This document shows, in pieces, positions 25,223 to 33,503 of a stretch of 33,639 nucleotides of DNA; position 1 is the first letter of the stretch; the number at the start of each line of letters is the position of its first letter. The stretch lies in the NCBI GenBank assembly GCA_938022165.1, contig CALIEI010000211.1, forward strand, positions 1 to 33,639. Reading direction: 5' to 3'. Made by a program: the position numbers and the translations under genes. The stretch comes from an uncultured Saprospiraceae bacterium (lineage in GTDB: Bacteria; Bacteroidota; Bacteroidia; Chitinophagales; Saprospiraceae). The notes below the pieces were generated by a model. The model was given only the letters and a program-made list of their open reading frames with translations, was not told where the DNA came from and searched no databases.

Positions 25223-27142
25223 ATGCCAAAAGAAATTAAGCTTTGCCTAGTATATAGGGATATGTGGCAATCCGCAGGAAAGTATGTTCCGAGAGTTGAT
25301 CAACTTAACAAAGTCGGACAGCCGATAGTTGATATGAATTGCTTTGCAAGAGTCGAGACGAACGGTGGAGGATTTGAACAAGTAAATCTGCTCTTTGGAG
25401 AAAATCCTAATCGCGCGGTAAGAGAATGGACACAACCATTCAACGATGCAGGTATCCAAACTCAAATGCTAGAAAGAGGTTTGAATGGTATAAGAATGAG
25501 TCCAGTCCCTGCAGATGTGAGGAGATTGATGTTTAAAGTAAAGAAAAAACAAGGGACAGATATTTCTAGATCTTTTGATGGCTTAAACAATCCTCAAAAT
25601 CTTGCCAACTCATTTAAGTTTGCACAAGAAGGAGGAATGATTGCGCAGGCTGCCTTAAGTTTAACTTTCTCGCCATTGCATACGGTTGACTACTATGTAG
25701 ATCTTGCGGATAAATACCTAGACTTAGGCGCCCAAGAGATTTGTATCAAAGATATGGCAGGTATTGGAAGACCTGTATCCGTAGGTAAAATAGTGGCAGG
25801 TATCAAAAAAAGACATCCAAACATATTGGTGCAATACCATGGTCACTCAACACCTGGATTATCAGTAGCTTCTTCATTGGAAGCTGCAAGAGCAGGTGCA
25901 GACATTATTGATGTGGGCATGGAACCTCTATCATGGGGTACTGGACATGCAGATCTACTGACTATACATGCTATGCTTAAAGATGCTGGATTCAGTATGC
26001 CTGAAGTAAATCCAGATGCCTATATGCATGTACGTAGCTTGACACAAGAGTTTATCGATGACTTCTTAGGCCAATATATAAACCCAAAGAATCGATATAT
26101 GAATTCATTGTTGATAGGTCCCGGACTGCCTGGTGGAATGATGGGTTCATTAATGGCGGATTTAGAAAAGAACCTAGCTAGTGTCAATAAGTGGCTAACA
26201 AAAAATAATAAACCAAATATCACCCAAGATGACCTGCTCCTTAAACTATTTAAAGAAGTAGAGCACGCTTGGCCAAAACTTGGGTATCCACCTTTGGTGA
26301 CTCCATTTAGTCAATATGTCAAAAACGTTTCTCTAATGAACGTAATGGGTATGATCAAAGGCAAACCGAGATGGAGCATGATCGATGAGAATACTTGGGG
26401 CATGTTGCTAGGAAAATCTGGAAAACTACTAGGTCCACTAGGCGATGAAATCATGAAAATGGCCAAAGACCAGAATAGAGAATTTTTCACTGGTACTCCG
26501 CAAGATCTTTATCCAGATGAGTTAGAATTGTTTGCTGCTAAGATGGATGAGAAAGGATGGGATTATGGTCAAGATGATGAGGAACTATTAGAGTACGCGA
26601 TGCATCCGCAACAATACGAAGATTTTAAGAGCGGAAAAGCAAAAGAGAACTTCCTGAAGGACTTAGAAGCGCGTAAAGCAAAATCTAATCCGCAACCTAA
26701 AGCTGCAGCCATTGTGCCACTTGCTGGAGGTGCTGCTCAAAATTATCAGCCTAAATCATTGAACTTAAATATCAATGGCGAACAATTCAAAGTAAGTATT
26801 GGATACGATGATGCAGCAAATCCAGCCGCTGAAGACACAAATAATAATGCCAAGGTAGATGCACCTCAAGCTGCTGCTGCACCTGCAAATGGCTACCCTC
26901 ACGATGACAGTTTAGATTCTATTTTAGCACCATTGGAAGGGAAATTTTATCTCACTAAAGATACTGGTGAAGTACCTATAAAAGTAGGAGACGAAGTGAA
27001 AGAAGGACAAACAGTCGCTTATATAGAATCGATGAAGGTTATCAATTCAGTTACCTCGGACAAGTCAGGAATAGTCGCTGCTATAGTAGCGCGACATGGA
27101 GAAGAGATTGAAGAAGATGATGTGATCCTAAAACTGAAATAG
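25223..27142 (+). CDS. Biotin-dependent carboxyltransferase/decarboxylase alpha subunit (OadA-like)
   Basis: 639 residues. It transfers CO2 from a carboxylated substrate to biotin. A (beta/alpha)8 carboxyltransferase barrel with the metal site keeps Asp13 (in YRDMWQS), Lys176 (ICIKDMAG) and His206/His208 (VQYHGHST). PGGMM and VTPFSQYV near residues 300-350 fit the barrel and helical region. A Pro/Ala-rich linker (about 500-565) leads to the biotinyl domain, with the biotin-acceptor Lys605 in YIESMKVIN. Canonical OadA has RDAHQS and EAMKME, so this is a divergent member. Its preferred substrate could be oxaloacetate, methylmalonyl-CoA, malonate or another acid. Its linkage to the gamma and beta genes makes a sodium pump likely. 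Confidence 0.85.
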   Translation: MPKEIKLCLVYRDMWQSAGKYVPRVDQLNKVGQPIVDMNCFARVETNGGGFEQVNLLFGENPNRAVREWTQPFNDAGIQTQMLERGLNGIRMSPVPADVRRLMFKVKKKQGTDISRSFDGLNNPQNLANSFKFAQEGGMIAQAALSLTFSPLHTVDYYVDLADKYLDLGAQEICIKDMAGIGRPVSVGKIVAGIKKRHPNILVQYHGHSTPGLSVASSLEAARAGADIIDVGMEPLSWGTGHADLLTIHAMLKDAGFSMPEVNPDAYMHVRSLTQEFIDDFLGQYINPKNRYMNSLLIGPGLPGGMMGSLMADLEKNLASVNKWLTKNNKPNITQDDLLLKLFKEVEHAWPKLGYPPLVTPFSQYVKNVSLMNVMGMIKGKPRWSMIDENTWGMLLGKSGKLLGPLGDEIMKMAKDQNREFFTGTPQDLYPDELELFAAKMDEKGWDYGQDDEELLEYAMHPQQYEDFKSGKAKENFLKDLEARKAKSNPQPKAAAIVPLAGGAAQNYQPKSLNLNINGEQFKVSIGYDDAANPAAEDTNNNAKVDAPQAAAAPANGYPHDDSLDSILAPLEGKFYLTKDTGEVPIKVGDEVKEGQTVAYIESMKVINSVTSDKSGIVAAIVARHGEEIEEDDVILKLK

Positions 27143-28350
27143 TGGAGACCTTAGAGAAACTATATGACATGACTGCCTTTGGAGATCTGGCTAGTTCTCC
27201 AAGCACGTTCTTAATGCTATTTTTAGCATTTTTCTTGCTGTATCTAGGCATACATAAACGGTATGAACCTTTGCTATTAGTACCTATAGCATTTGGTTTA
27301 CTTTTAGCCAATTTACCGGGTGGAAATATGAGTGTTGTCCAAGACACAGCAGCAAATGGAATTGCTAAAATGACCATGCTGGAGATAGCTAAAAACCATG
27401 GCATCATGAATTTGCTCTATTATGCCTTGATCAAAACAGGCTTATTACCTCCATTGATTTTTATGGGTGTAGGCGCTATGACAGATTTTGGGCCTATGCT
27501 TAGAAATTTAAGACTGGCATTTTTTGGGGCGGCAGCGCAGATTGGAATTTTTACCATTTTGATATCGGCAGTGGCTTTTGGTTTCGAACCAAAGCAGGCG
27601 GGCGCACTTGGAATCATTGGTGGAGCTGATGGCCCTACCGCTATATATACCTCTATTATTTTAGCACCTGAATTATTGGGCCCCATCGCAATTGCAGCTT
27701 ACTCCTATATGGCCCTTGTGCCAGTAATAATTCCCTTCATTGTGAATTTGACCGTTTCTAAAAAAGAACTGAAAATCAACATGAAGCAAGAAGAGAAAAA
27801 ATATCCAAACAAAACGGAGATCAAGAATCTAAAGATGGTCAAGATCATCTTCCCTATTGTCTTGGCTACTATGGTAGCATTGTTGGTGCCCACTTCAGTT
27901 CCTCTGGTTGGAATGTTGTTATTTGGAAATCTCGTAAAAGAAATAGGAACAGACACCAATAGACTTTTTGTAGCTGCTTCTGAAACCATTATGAATACAG
28001 CTACCATCTTCTTGGGGCTTACGGTTGGCGCTACTATGACTGCTCATACTTTTCTTAATAGTGAAACACTGTTTATAGTGGTAGGTGGATTTTTTGCTTT
28101 TGCTATCTCCATCTTTGGCGGTATCATGGCAGTAAAAATTTACAATCTATTTTCAAAGAAAAAGATCAATCCGCTTATTGGCGCTACAGGATTAAGCGCA
28201 GTGCCTATGGCATCTAGGGTGGCGAATGAAATAGCTTTGAAACATGATAGTAGAAACCACATTTTGCAATATGCTATGTCTTCAAATATTTCGGGAGTTA
28301 TTGGCTCTGCTGTAGCTGCTGGTGTATTGATTAGCTTCTTGAGTAGCTAA
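27142..28350 (+). CDS. oadB: Sodium-ion-translocating decarboxylase beta subunit
   Basis: 402 residues. An integral membrane protein that decarboxylates carboxybiotin and pumps Na+ out. About nine or more hydrophobic segments are visible. Family signatures are PPLIFMGVGAMTDFGPML, GGADGPTAIYTS (with the key Asp) and NPLIGATGLSAVPMASRVAN (with Asn and Ser of the ion path). It starts at GTG 27142, overlapping the alpha stop by one base (TAGTG), so translation is coupled. Met at 27169 is an alternative. Its 3' end overlaps the convergent small gene by 4 bases, so no terminator stands between them. Confidence 0.93.
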   Translation: METLEKLYDMTAFGDLASSPSTFLMLFLAFFLLYLGIHKRYEPLLLVPIAFGLLLANLPGGNMSVVQDTAANGIAKMTMLEIAKNHGIMNLLYYALIKTGLLPPLIFMGVGAMTDFGPMLRNLRLAFFGAAAQIGIFTILISAVAFGFEPKQAGALGIIGGADGPTAIYTSIILAPELLGPIAIAAYSYMALVPVIIPFIVNLTVSKKELKINMKQEEKKYPNKTEIKNLKMVKIIFPIVLATMVALLVPTSVPLVGMLLFGNLVKEIGTDTNRLFVAASETIMNTATIFLGLTVGATMTAHTFLNSETLFIVVGGFFAFAISIFGGIMAVKIYNLFSKKKINPLIGATGLSAVPMASRVANEIALKHDSRNHILQYAMSSNISGVIGSAVAAGVLISFLSS

Positions 28351-28565
28351 GGCATCAAGGTATGAAAGGAATGAATGATGATCGGTGTACCCCACATCAT
28401 CATACTTACGCCTTCAAAGTGAGAGGCATGGACACTTACTTTTCGACCATCATATTTTAGTTGTTCGGGCATGCCCATAGCTGCATACTCGGTACCATCG
28501 TCTCCAATGATACTCCAAAACCCACCTTCTAAATTCTGATACTTTACTGTTCCAGTGATTTTCAT
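28347..28565 (-). CDS. Small conserved hypothetical protein
   Basis: 72 residues: MKITGTVKYQNLEGGFWSII, then DDGTEYAAMGMPEQL and the end VSMMMWGTPIIIHSF. The strand-turn pattern (GFWxIxxDDGxxY, then VSVHA, then MMMWGTPI) looks like an OB-fold or small beta-barrel; I recall similar small proteins from Bacteroidota but cannot name a family. It converges with oadB and shares 4 bases with it. It lies 13 bases downstream of the S24 repressor gene on the same strand and is probably in its transcript. Confidence 0.6.
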   Translation of the reverse strand: MKITGTVKYQNLEGGFWSIIGDDGTEYAAMGMPEQLKYDGRKVSVHASHFEGVSMMMWGTPIIIHSFHTLMP

Positions 28566-28578
28566 ATTCTTATTGGTA

Positions 28579-29418
28579 TTATACTTTCTCTTTCATAAAG
28601 TTATCTAGCGTCGAGCTCAGATTCTTTATGATCTTACTTTGTTGAAGGATGGTAGATCTCAACTCTTTTACTTCTCCATGAAGAATATTATTGAGATTAT
28701 TTGGTGATGGTAAGAATGGACTCAACTTTGCCCGCACGTACCAGATTTCTTGGATGTCGCTGATATCTACTTTAAATGGTTGGTAAAAATCATTATCCGA
28801 AATCAAAACTAAGGACTTGCTTTCTGCGATTTTATTGTAAACTCTTTTTACCAGCACATCGCTCTGTGTGATGATCACATATACGTAGTTGTCTTTGATT
28901 GAAGATTCCCAAAAGTTGGATTCTTGGTAAGAACAAATTACTTTATCGCCTTCAAAAAGAGTCGGCTCCATACTATCCCCAGCTACATCAAAAGAACGAT
29001 GTGTACCGACTTTGTATTTATAATCAGGTAGTGTATAAGTAGGAAGTTCGGACATAAAAATTGGATTTCCTACTTCAGAAGGATAACCCGCTTGAGCAGG
29101 TACTGGAACATGCAATATTCTTTCATCTCCTTCATCGTCACTCACCACTGTCAATACTCTCACAGAATCGTCTCCTTCACTGTCTTTAAGAAACATTGGC
29201 GGTTTACCGTGATGAAGAAAGAAAGGATTGATATTATATACTTCTACACTTTTGCGGAGAAGCTCAAGGGTGACGTCTCGTCTACCTTTTAAAATTTCAC
29301 TTAAACTCTGTGGAAGGTAATCTAATGATTTAGCAAACTGGCGGCTCGATTTCACCTCTTTCTTTTCCCTTAGCCTATCATGGACCTTGATGAATCTTTG
29401 CGTTATAATATTGCTCAT
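28579..29418 (-). CDS. XRE-like helix-turn-helix repressor with S24 (LexA-type) self-cleaving domain
   Basis: 279 residues. The N-terminal helix-turn-helix domain (about 1-70, with KSSRQFAKSLDYLPQSLSEI) is followed by an S24 peptidase domain with Ser149 in FDVAGDSMEPTLFEGD and Lys191 in SDVLVKRVY. The candidate cleavage site is Ala110-Gly111 (VPAQAGYP). The C-terminal helix is coiled-coil-like. Family knowledge: LexA- or cI-type repressors that cut themselves on DNA damage, or chromosomal relatives that respond to other stress. No phage genes lie nearby. A strong palindrome 38 bases upstream of the start is a likely autoregulatory operator. Confidence 0.9.
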   Translation of the reverse strand: MSNIITQRFIKVHDRLREKKEVKSSRQFAKSLDYLPQSLSEILKGRRDVTLELLRKSVEVYNINPFFLHHGKPPMFLKDSEGDDSVRVLTVVSDDEGDERILHVPVPAQAGYPSEVGNPIFMSELPTYTLPDYKYKVGTHRSFDVAGDSMEPTLFEGDKVICSYQESNFWESSIKDNYVYVIITQSDVLVKRVYNKIAESKSLVLISDNDFYQPFKVDISDIQEIWYVRAKLSPFLPSPNNLNNILHGEVKELRSTILQQSKIIKNLSSTLDNFMKEKV

Positions 29419-29455
29419 AATTGTTTCTCGTGCTGTTGTCCAAAAGTAAAAATTT

Positions 29456-29474
29456 TATTCACATATTGTGAATA
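29456..29474. promoter_or_regulatory. Palindromic operator-like site of the S24 repressor
   Basis: TATTCACA TAT TGTGAATA, a perfect 8-bp inverted repeat around a 3-base centre, 38 bases upstream of the repressor ATG (29418). Its size and place suit a dimeric repressor's own operator. Confidence 0.6.
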
Positions 29475-29548
29475 TATTATAATTTTAGTTGCAAAAATTT
29501 CTAGAATTAGAATTTCAAATAACTTTTTAATGGCTTGCAGAGGTATTT

Positions 29549-29570
29549 ATTCACAATTAACATTGTAAAT
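29549..29570. promoter_or_regulatory. Second, imperfect palindrome upstream of the S24 repressor gene
   Basis: ATTCACAAT (29549-29557) and ATTGTAAAT (29562-29570) are inverted with one mismatch around 4 bases. The half-site TTCACA equals that of the first palindrome, but the spacing differs (8 versus 3 bases). The gap 29419-29710 holds no convincing gene. Confidence 0.35.
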
Positions 29571-29710
29571 GTGGAAAACATCAGCTTTAAATATTAGCAT
29601 TGATTCTGAAAGTACGCAAAATCATTGCAGAATTATTAGTAATAAGTCTGAATGTAAGAGTGGTAGTCTGATTCGCGATATGGGGGCTTGCTTAGAAAGT
29701 GATTATTGGT

Positions 29711-30253
29711 TTAATTTTTACTCTTCAAAGAATCAGGATGCACTTCTAAGATCCTTTTCTCCTCTGAGATAAGCTCCCCTTTGAGTTTACGTTCTTTTTT
29801 GATCTTTTCCCTTTTCTCTATAAGGCTTTCTAGAAGTGGCTTTACGTCTAGCTTTTTCTTATTTAGGTTGCGATGATAAGTCGTTATAACAAATGTGATC
29901 ATGTCATCTGGATCGTATAGGCCAAGATTATTCAAATAAACAGAAAATCTCGACCCGTCAAAAAATGCATAATTATGGCTTATCCATTTGCCAAAACCAA
30001 AATGGAGTCTACGGTCCGCTTCTGCTTCTGGTACATTTCGGAACTTTTCTCGGGTTGGCTTTTCTATCAGCTTATTAAACTGCACAAAGGCATCAGATAA
30101 GTCTTTAGGTATGTAGACACCATGAAGATATTCTTGTTTTATACGCTTTTGGTATAACTTTTCTGGATCTGACTTCGCAGGTGTACCTGGCTGAGCTGAC
30201 AGAGAGACAGATAAAAAAACCAATAATATAAAGATATGATGTTTGATAGCCAA
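29711..30253 (-). CDS. Secreted DUF6794-like protein
   Basis: 180 residues. A signal peptide (HHIFILLVFLSVSLSAQ) is followed by a conserved block: HGVYIPKDLSDAFVQFNKL, FRNVPEAEADRRLHFGFGKW, SVYLNNLGLYDPDDM and TTYHRNLN, which I associate with DUF6794 of Bacteroidota. The C-terminal about 45 residues are charged and helical. The family's function is not known. Recognition is from memory of the block and is moderately sure. The 292 bases on the repressor side hold the operators; the 122 bases to the S8 protease gene hold no clear feature. Confidence 0.7.
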   Translation of the reverse strand: MAIKHHIFILLVFLSVSLSAQPGTPAKSDPEKLYQKRIKQEYLHGVYIPKDLSDAFVQFNKLIEKPTREKFRNVPEAEADRRLHFGFGKWISHNYAFFDGSRFSVYLNNLGLYDPDDMITFVITTYHRNLNKKKLDVKPLLESLIEKREKIKKERKLKGELISEEKRILEVHPDSLKSKN

Positions 30254-30375
30254 AGTAAGCGATTTAGTACAGCCTAATAACTACAAATAAACGACCAATA
30301 TTTCATATCATATATTAAATAGTGTTAAATATCTCTTATGCTAAGGAATGCCAATAAGCAATAAACGATAAAACC

Positions 30376-33357
30376 CTATTGCTTAATGACTTTATGCGTA
30401 TCTACACCTTGTTCAGTATGTATCAGCACATAATACAAGCCCGGCACCAAATCTCTAATTTCCGTACTATGGTAATTGATACGGCTATCTATCTTAAGAG
30501 TCCTTGCAAGAATTCCTGCACTATTATAGACTTCTACCCTATCCACTTGAATTGGAGTTTCTGTTCTAAAGTTTAATCTTTGAGAAAATGGATTTGGAGC
30601 TACCTCAAAAGAATTCGACAATTCTAATGGTCTAAAAATAGAAGTCGTAGCCGTCACTTCGATTCGTTGCACAAAAGCATCGCTACATCCATCTTCTCCT
30701 GTGACTAATAAACTAGGATAATAAACCCCTTGCTCAGTATAGGTGTGTACAGGATTTTCTTCAGTGCTAGTCGTACCATCTCCAAAGTCCCATAAAAATG
30801 AAATTCCATTTTCAGAGCTATTGAAAAAATTGATTTCTTGATTACTATTCAAATCTACTAAAGAAGTATTCATTTCGAAAAAAGCAACTGGCAAGCTATC
30901 CGTTTCGACAGCAGAAATTTCTACTGGCACACGCCCACAGAGATCAAGGAACTCAACTTTCATATTGAAAAAATAAGGATACCCAACAGAAGGAACATTA
31001 TCTGGAGCAGTGCTTCCAGTGATAGTCATGATATTATTGATCGTGTATGGAAAATCAAGATTATTATCTGAGGTACCCAACTGCGCTATCCCATCTCTGT
31101 AAATCATCCTGTATCCAAAGCCTTCAGGCATACGAATACTAACATCGGCAGTTTGCCAACCTGATCCATCAGAATTAATTATTTCTGATTCCACAACATC
31201 TCCTCTACCGTTCAACACACTTATAAATACATTTCCATTACTTTCAGAATAAAAGTCAAACTCTGTAATACGCATTGGAAACAGGGCATCGAATTGAAGT
31301 CCAACCTCTTTATCGTTTCTAATATCAAAAGTCTCATTAGATCCAACTACTTTACCAATACTTGCAGACCTAAGGATATCACCATAAACCACAGTTGGTT
31401 CATCTGCTTGGATTACCACTTGAGTTCCTTCCGCCACAAGGTTGCCCCCTATCAGCTCGTCAAACCATTGTATGGTACCATCACCGTTGTAGTCTGCTTT
31501 CACTAGCATATTACCACCTTGACAAGTTACCTGGTTTTCTACCTCGATTGTTTGTAGCCTTTCATTTGAAGAAATTACTACACTTTTTACTATGGTATTA
31601 TTTAATGTACGTTCATCGATGTTACCATTTGGATTCGACACCTCTATTGCTACTTCATGCCCTCCTAATGAAATAGAAATTTCATCCAAAACGAGTGTAT
31701 CCAATCTAAAAGGAGCTACACTAACAGATAAAGTTTGACTCAACGATTCTTGCACTTCACCATCTATAGAAATTCTAAGATCCATACTTCTCAAAGTATC
31801 AGCAGAATTATTAAAGTACACAAAGGTACTTGTCAGTACTCCATTGCACTCAAACCTATCGGTAGCCAAGTCATAAGCCATGATATCATTATCTCTTGAT
31901 GGAGGAGGTACTGGGGTATTCCCTTGATCAATTAAATAATTATACGCAGCCAATACATCTATAATACCCATACCAAAGGTATTGTCTTCTCCTGGATCTC
32001 CAAGATCTCTGCATGAATTGTACAGAGCCATTTTCACTTCATAGGCACTTACCTCTGGAAAAGCTTGACGCAGTATAAGGATTGCTCCTGATACATGAGG
32101 TGCAGCCATTGAAGTACCAGATTTAAATCCATATCCGTTTTCCAATACAGCAGACCTTACGTCTACTCCCGGTGCTGCCACCTCGGGCTTTATCAATAAG
32201 GGGCCTGCTTCGACTTCGCATGTAGAAGGCCCTCTACTAGAGAAAAGTGCAATTGGCAAATCATCTCTATTACCATTCAAAGCTGCTACAGTAAAAGTAT
32301 TTACAAGATTTATGTTGATATTATGAGGTGAAGTCATAGTAGCAGGATCAGGGCCAGCATTTCCACCACTAAATACCACTACCACACCAGCTACTTCTAG
32401 CGCTTCAAGTACATCGACATATACACTATTACAATCTTCTCCAAAAACACGAGGATCCCACCAGCTATTATTGATCACCCCTGCCATATCTTCAACAGTT
32501 TCCAAATCACCATCAGGATTTACAGACCACTGAAATGTACCTATATTACTTTCTGTTCCTCCACCACACAGATTAGCAGACCCCAACCATTGAGCATCAA
32601 ATGCTACACCGATGGTATCTCTATTCAATCGATCCAGACCCAATACCGTACCTAGTACATGTGATCCATGATCTCCACATTGGAAGGGAGTCGCTTGTTG
32701 ATCTTGCCATCTATACCAAGCCTCTGTATCCCCATTTGTATTCCCTCTATATCTGTGCCCATAAGCAAGGTGCGTTGGATCGATTCCAGTATCAGCTACT
32801 AATGCAAGCTGTCCATATCCAGTATAACCCATATCCCACAGCGGTCTGACATTGATTCTATCCAGTCCAGGTTCTGCTTCATCTGGCACAACTACTGCTG
32901 CAGATTCAGCTTCACTTTCTATCAACATCAGTTCCCCCTCTATCCCGATAGTTTGCACCCTTGGGTCATTACTCAACTTTGCTAGAGTTGCTTTATTAGC
33001 ACGCATGAAGATTATGTTTGCCAACCAATATGATTTGATGCTTTCTTTCTTGACTCCTGAGTCTCTTTCCAATTCGCCAAGTATCTCGGCCTGACTCTCT
33101 TGTGCTTTTTGATAGAGCGCTTTCGTTACCGTTCTTGCTCTTTGACTTCTAGATGCTCTTTGGCTTCTAAGTGATGAGTCAAGATCTTGCAAGTCTACTT
33201 TATCTTCAAGGATAATATAAATATCAAATTCATCAGCGGAGGAAGTTTCAATTTCTTCGATTAGGCTATTAGCCATTGAACTATAATTTAGTTCTTGCGA
33301 AAATGAAAAAGAGGAAACGGCTAAGAATAAAAAAAGAAATAGTAAAGGCTTCTTCAT
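30376..33357 (-). CDS. Subtilisin-family (S8) serine protease with PKD and type IX sorting domains
   Basis: About 993 residues from ATG 33357, where a signal peptide begins (MKKPLLFLFLFLAVSSFSFS). A farther upstream start would put 30 charged residues in front. The propeptide is about 20-165 (Arg/Gln-rich, RSQRASRSQRARTVT). The catalytic triad is Asp189 (VADTGIDPT), His230 (GDHGSHVLGT) and Ser416 (GTSMAAPHVSG), with the oxyanion-hole Asn in INNSWW. A C-terminal beta-sandwich, a PKD domain (FLWDFGDGTTS) and the Por-type A sorting domain (FEVAPNPFSQRLNF, then DLVPGLYYVLIHT) follow. Secreted or surface-attached through type IX secretion. Single-gene unit. Confidence 0.93.
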   Translation of the reverse strand: MKKPLLFLFLFLAVSSFSFSQELNYSSMANSLIEEIETSSADEFDIYIILEDKVDLQDLDSSLRSQRASRSQRARTVTKALYQKAQESQAEILGELERDSGVKKESIKSYWLANIIFMRANKATLAKLSNDPRVQTIGIEGELMLIESEAESAAVVVPDEAEPGLDRINVRPLWDMGYTGYGQLALVADTGIDPTHLAYGHRYRGNTNGDTEAWYRWQDQQATPFQCGDHGSHVLGTVLGLDRLNRDTIGVAFDAQWLGSANLCGGGTESNIGTFQWSVNPDGDLETVEDMAGVINNSWWDPRVFGEDCNSVYVDVLEALEVAGVVVVFSGGNAGPDPATMTSPHNININLVNTFTVAALNGNRDDLPIALFSSRGPSTCEVEAGPLLIKPEVAAPGVDVRSAVLENGYGFKSGTSMAAPHVSGAILILRQAFPEVSAYEVKMALYNSCRDLGDPGEDNTFGMGIIDVLAAYNYLIDQGNTPVPPPSRDNDIMAYDLATDRFECNGVLTSTFVYFNNSADTLRSMDLRISIDGEVQESLSQTLSVSVAPFRLDTLVLDEISISLGGHEVAIEVSNPNGNIDERTLNNTIVKSVVISSNERLQTIEVENQVTCQGGNMLVKADYNGDGTIQWFDELIGGNLVAEGTQVVIQADEPTVVYGDILRSASIGKVVGSNETFDIRNDKEVGLQFDALFPMRITEFDFYSESNGNVFISVLNGRGDVVESEIINSDGSGWQTADVSIRMPEGFGYRMIYRDGIAQLGTSDNNLDFPYTINNIMTITGSTAPDNVPSVGYPYFFNMKVEFLDLCGRVPVEISAVETDSLPVAFFEMNTSLVDLNSNQEINFFNSSENGISFLWDFGDGTTSTEENPVHTYTEQGVYYPSLLVTGEDGCSDAFVQRIEVTATTSIFRPLELSNSFEVAPNPFSQRLNFRTETPIQVDRVEVYNSAGILARTLKIDSRINYHSTEIRDLVPGLYYVLIHTEQGVDTHKVIKQ

Positions 33358-33503
33358 GATGTAGGTTTGTTTATAAGTACTTACAAGTTTACATATTTTA
33401 AGCACTTTTCCATACAAATAGTTCATTATAAGTCCCACAGACTTCAATTATTTCGACAGTTTGACATTATAAAAAAATGTAAAGTGATTTTTGTCTTTAT
33501 TTT

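Noticed and set aside
28579-29418. Prophage start, suggested by the cI-like repressor
   Set aside because: No integrase, Cro-like, structural or lysis gene lies on either side. The neighbours are housekeeping or secreted-protein genes.
29569-29772. Plus-strand frame of 67 residues opposite the end of the DUF6794-like gene
   Set aside because: It overlaps the antisense gene by about 60 bases, begins in the operator region and shows no recognisable features.
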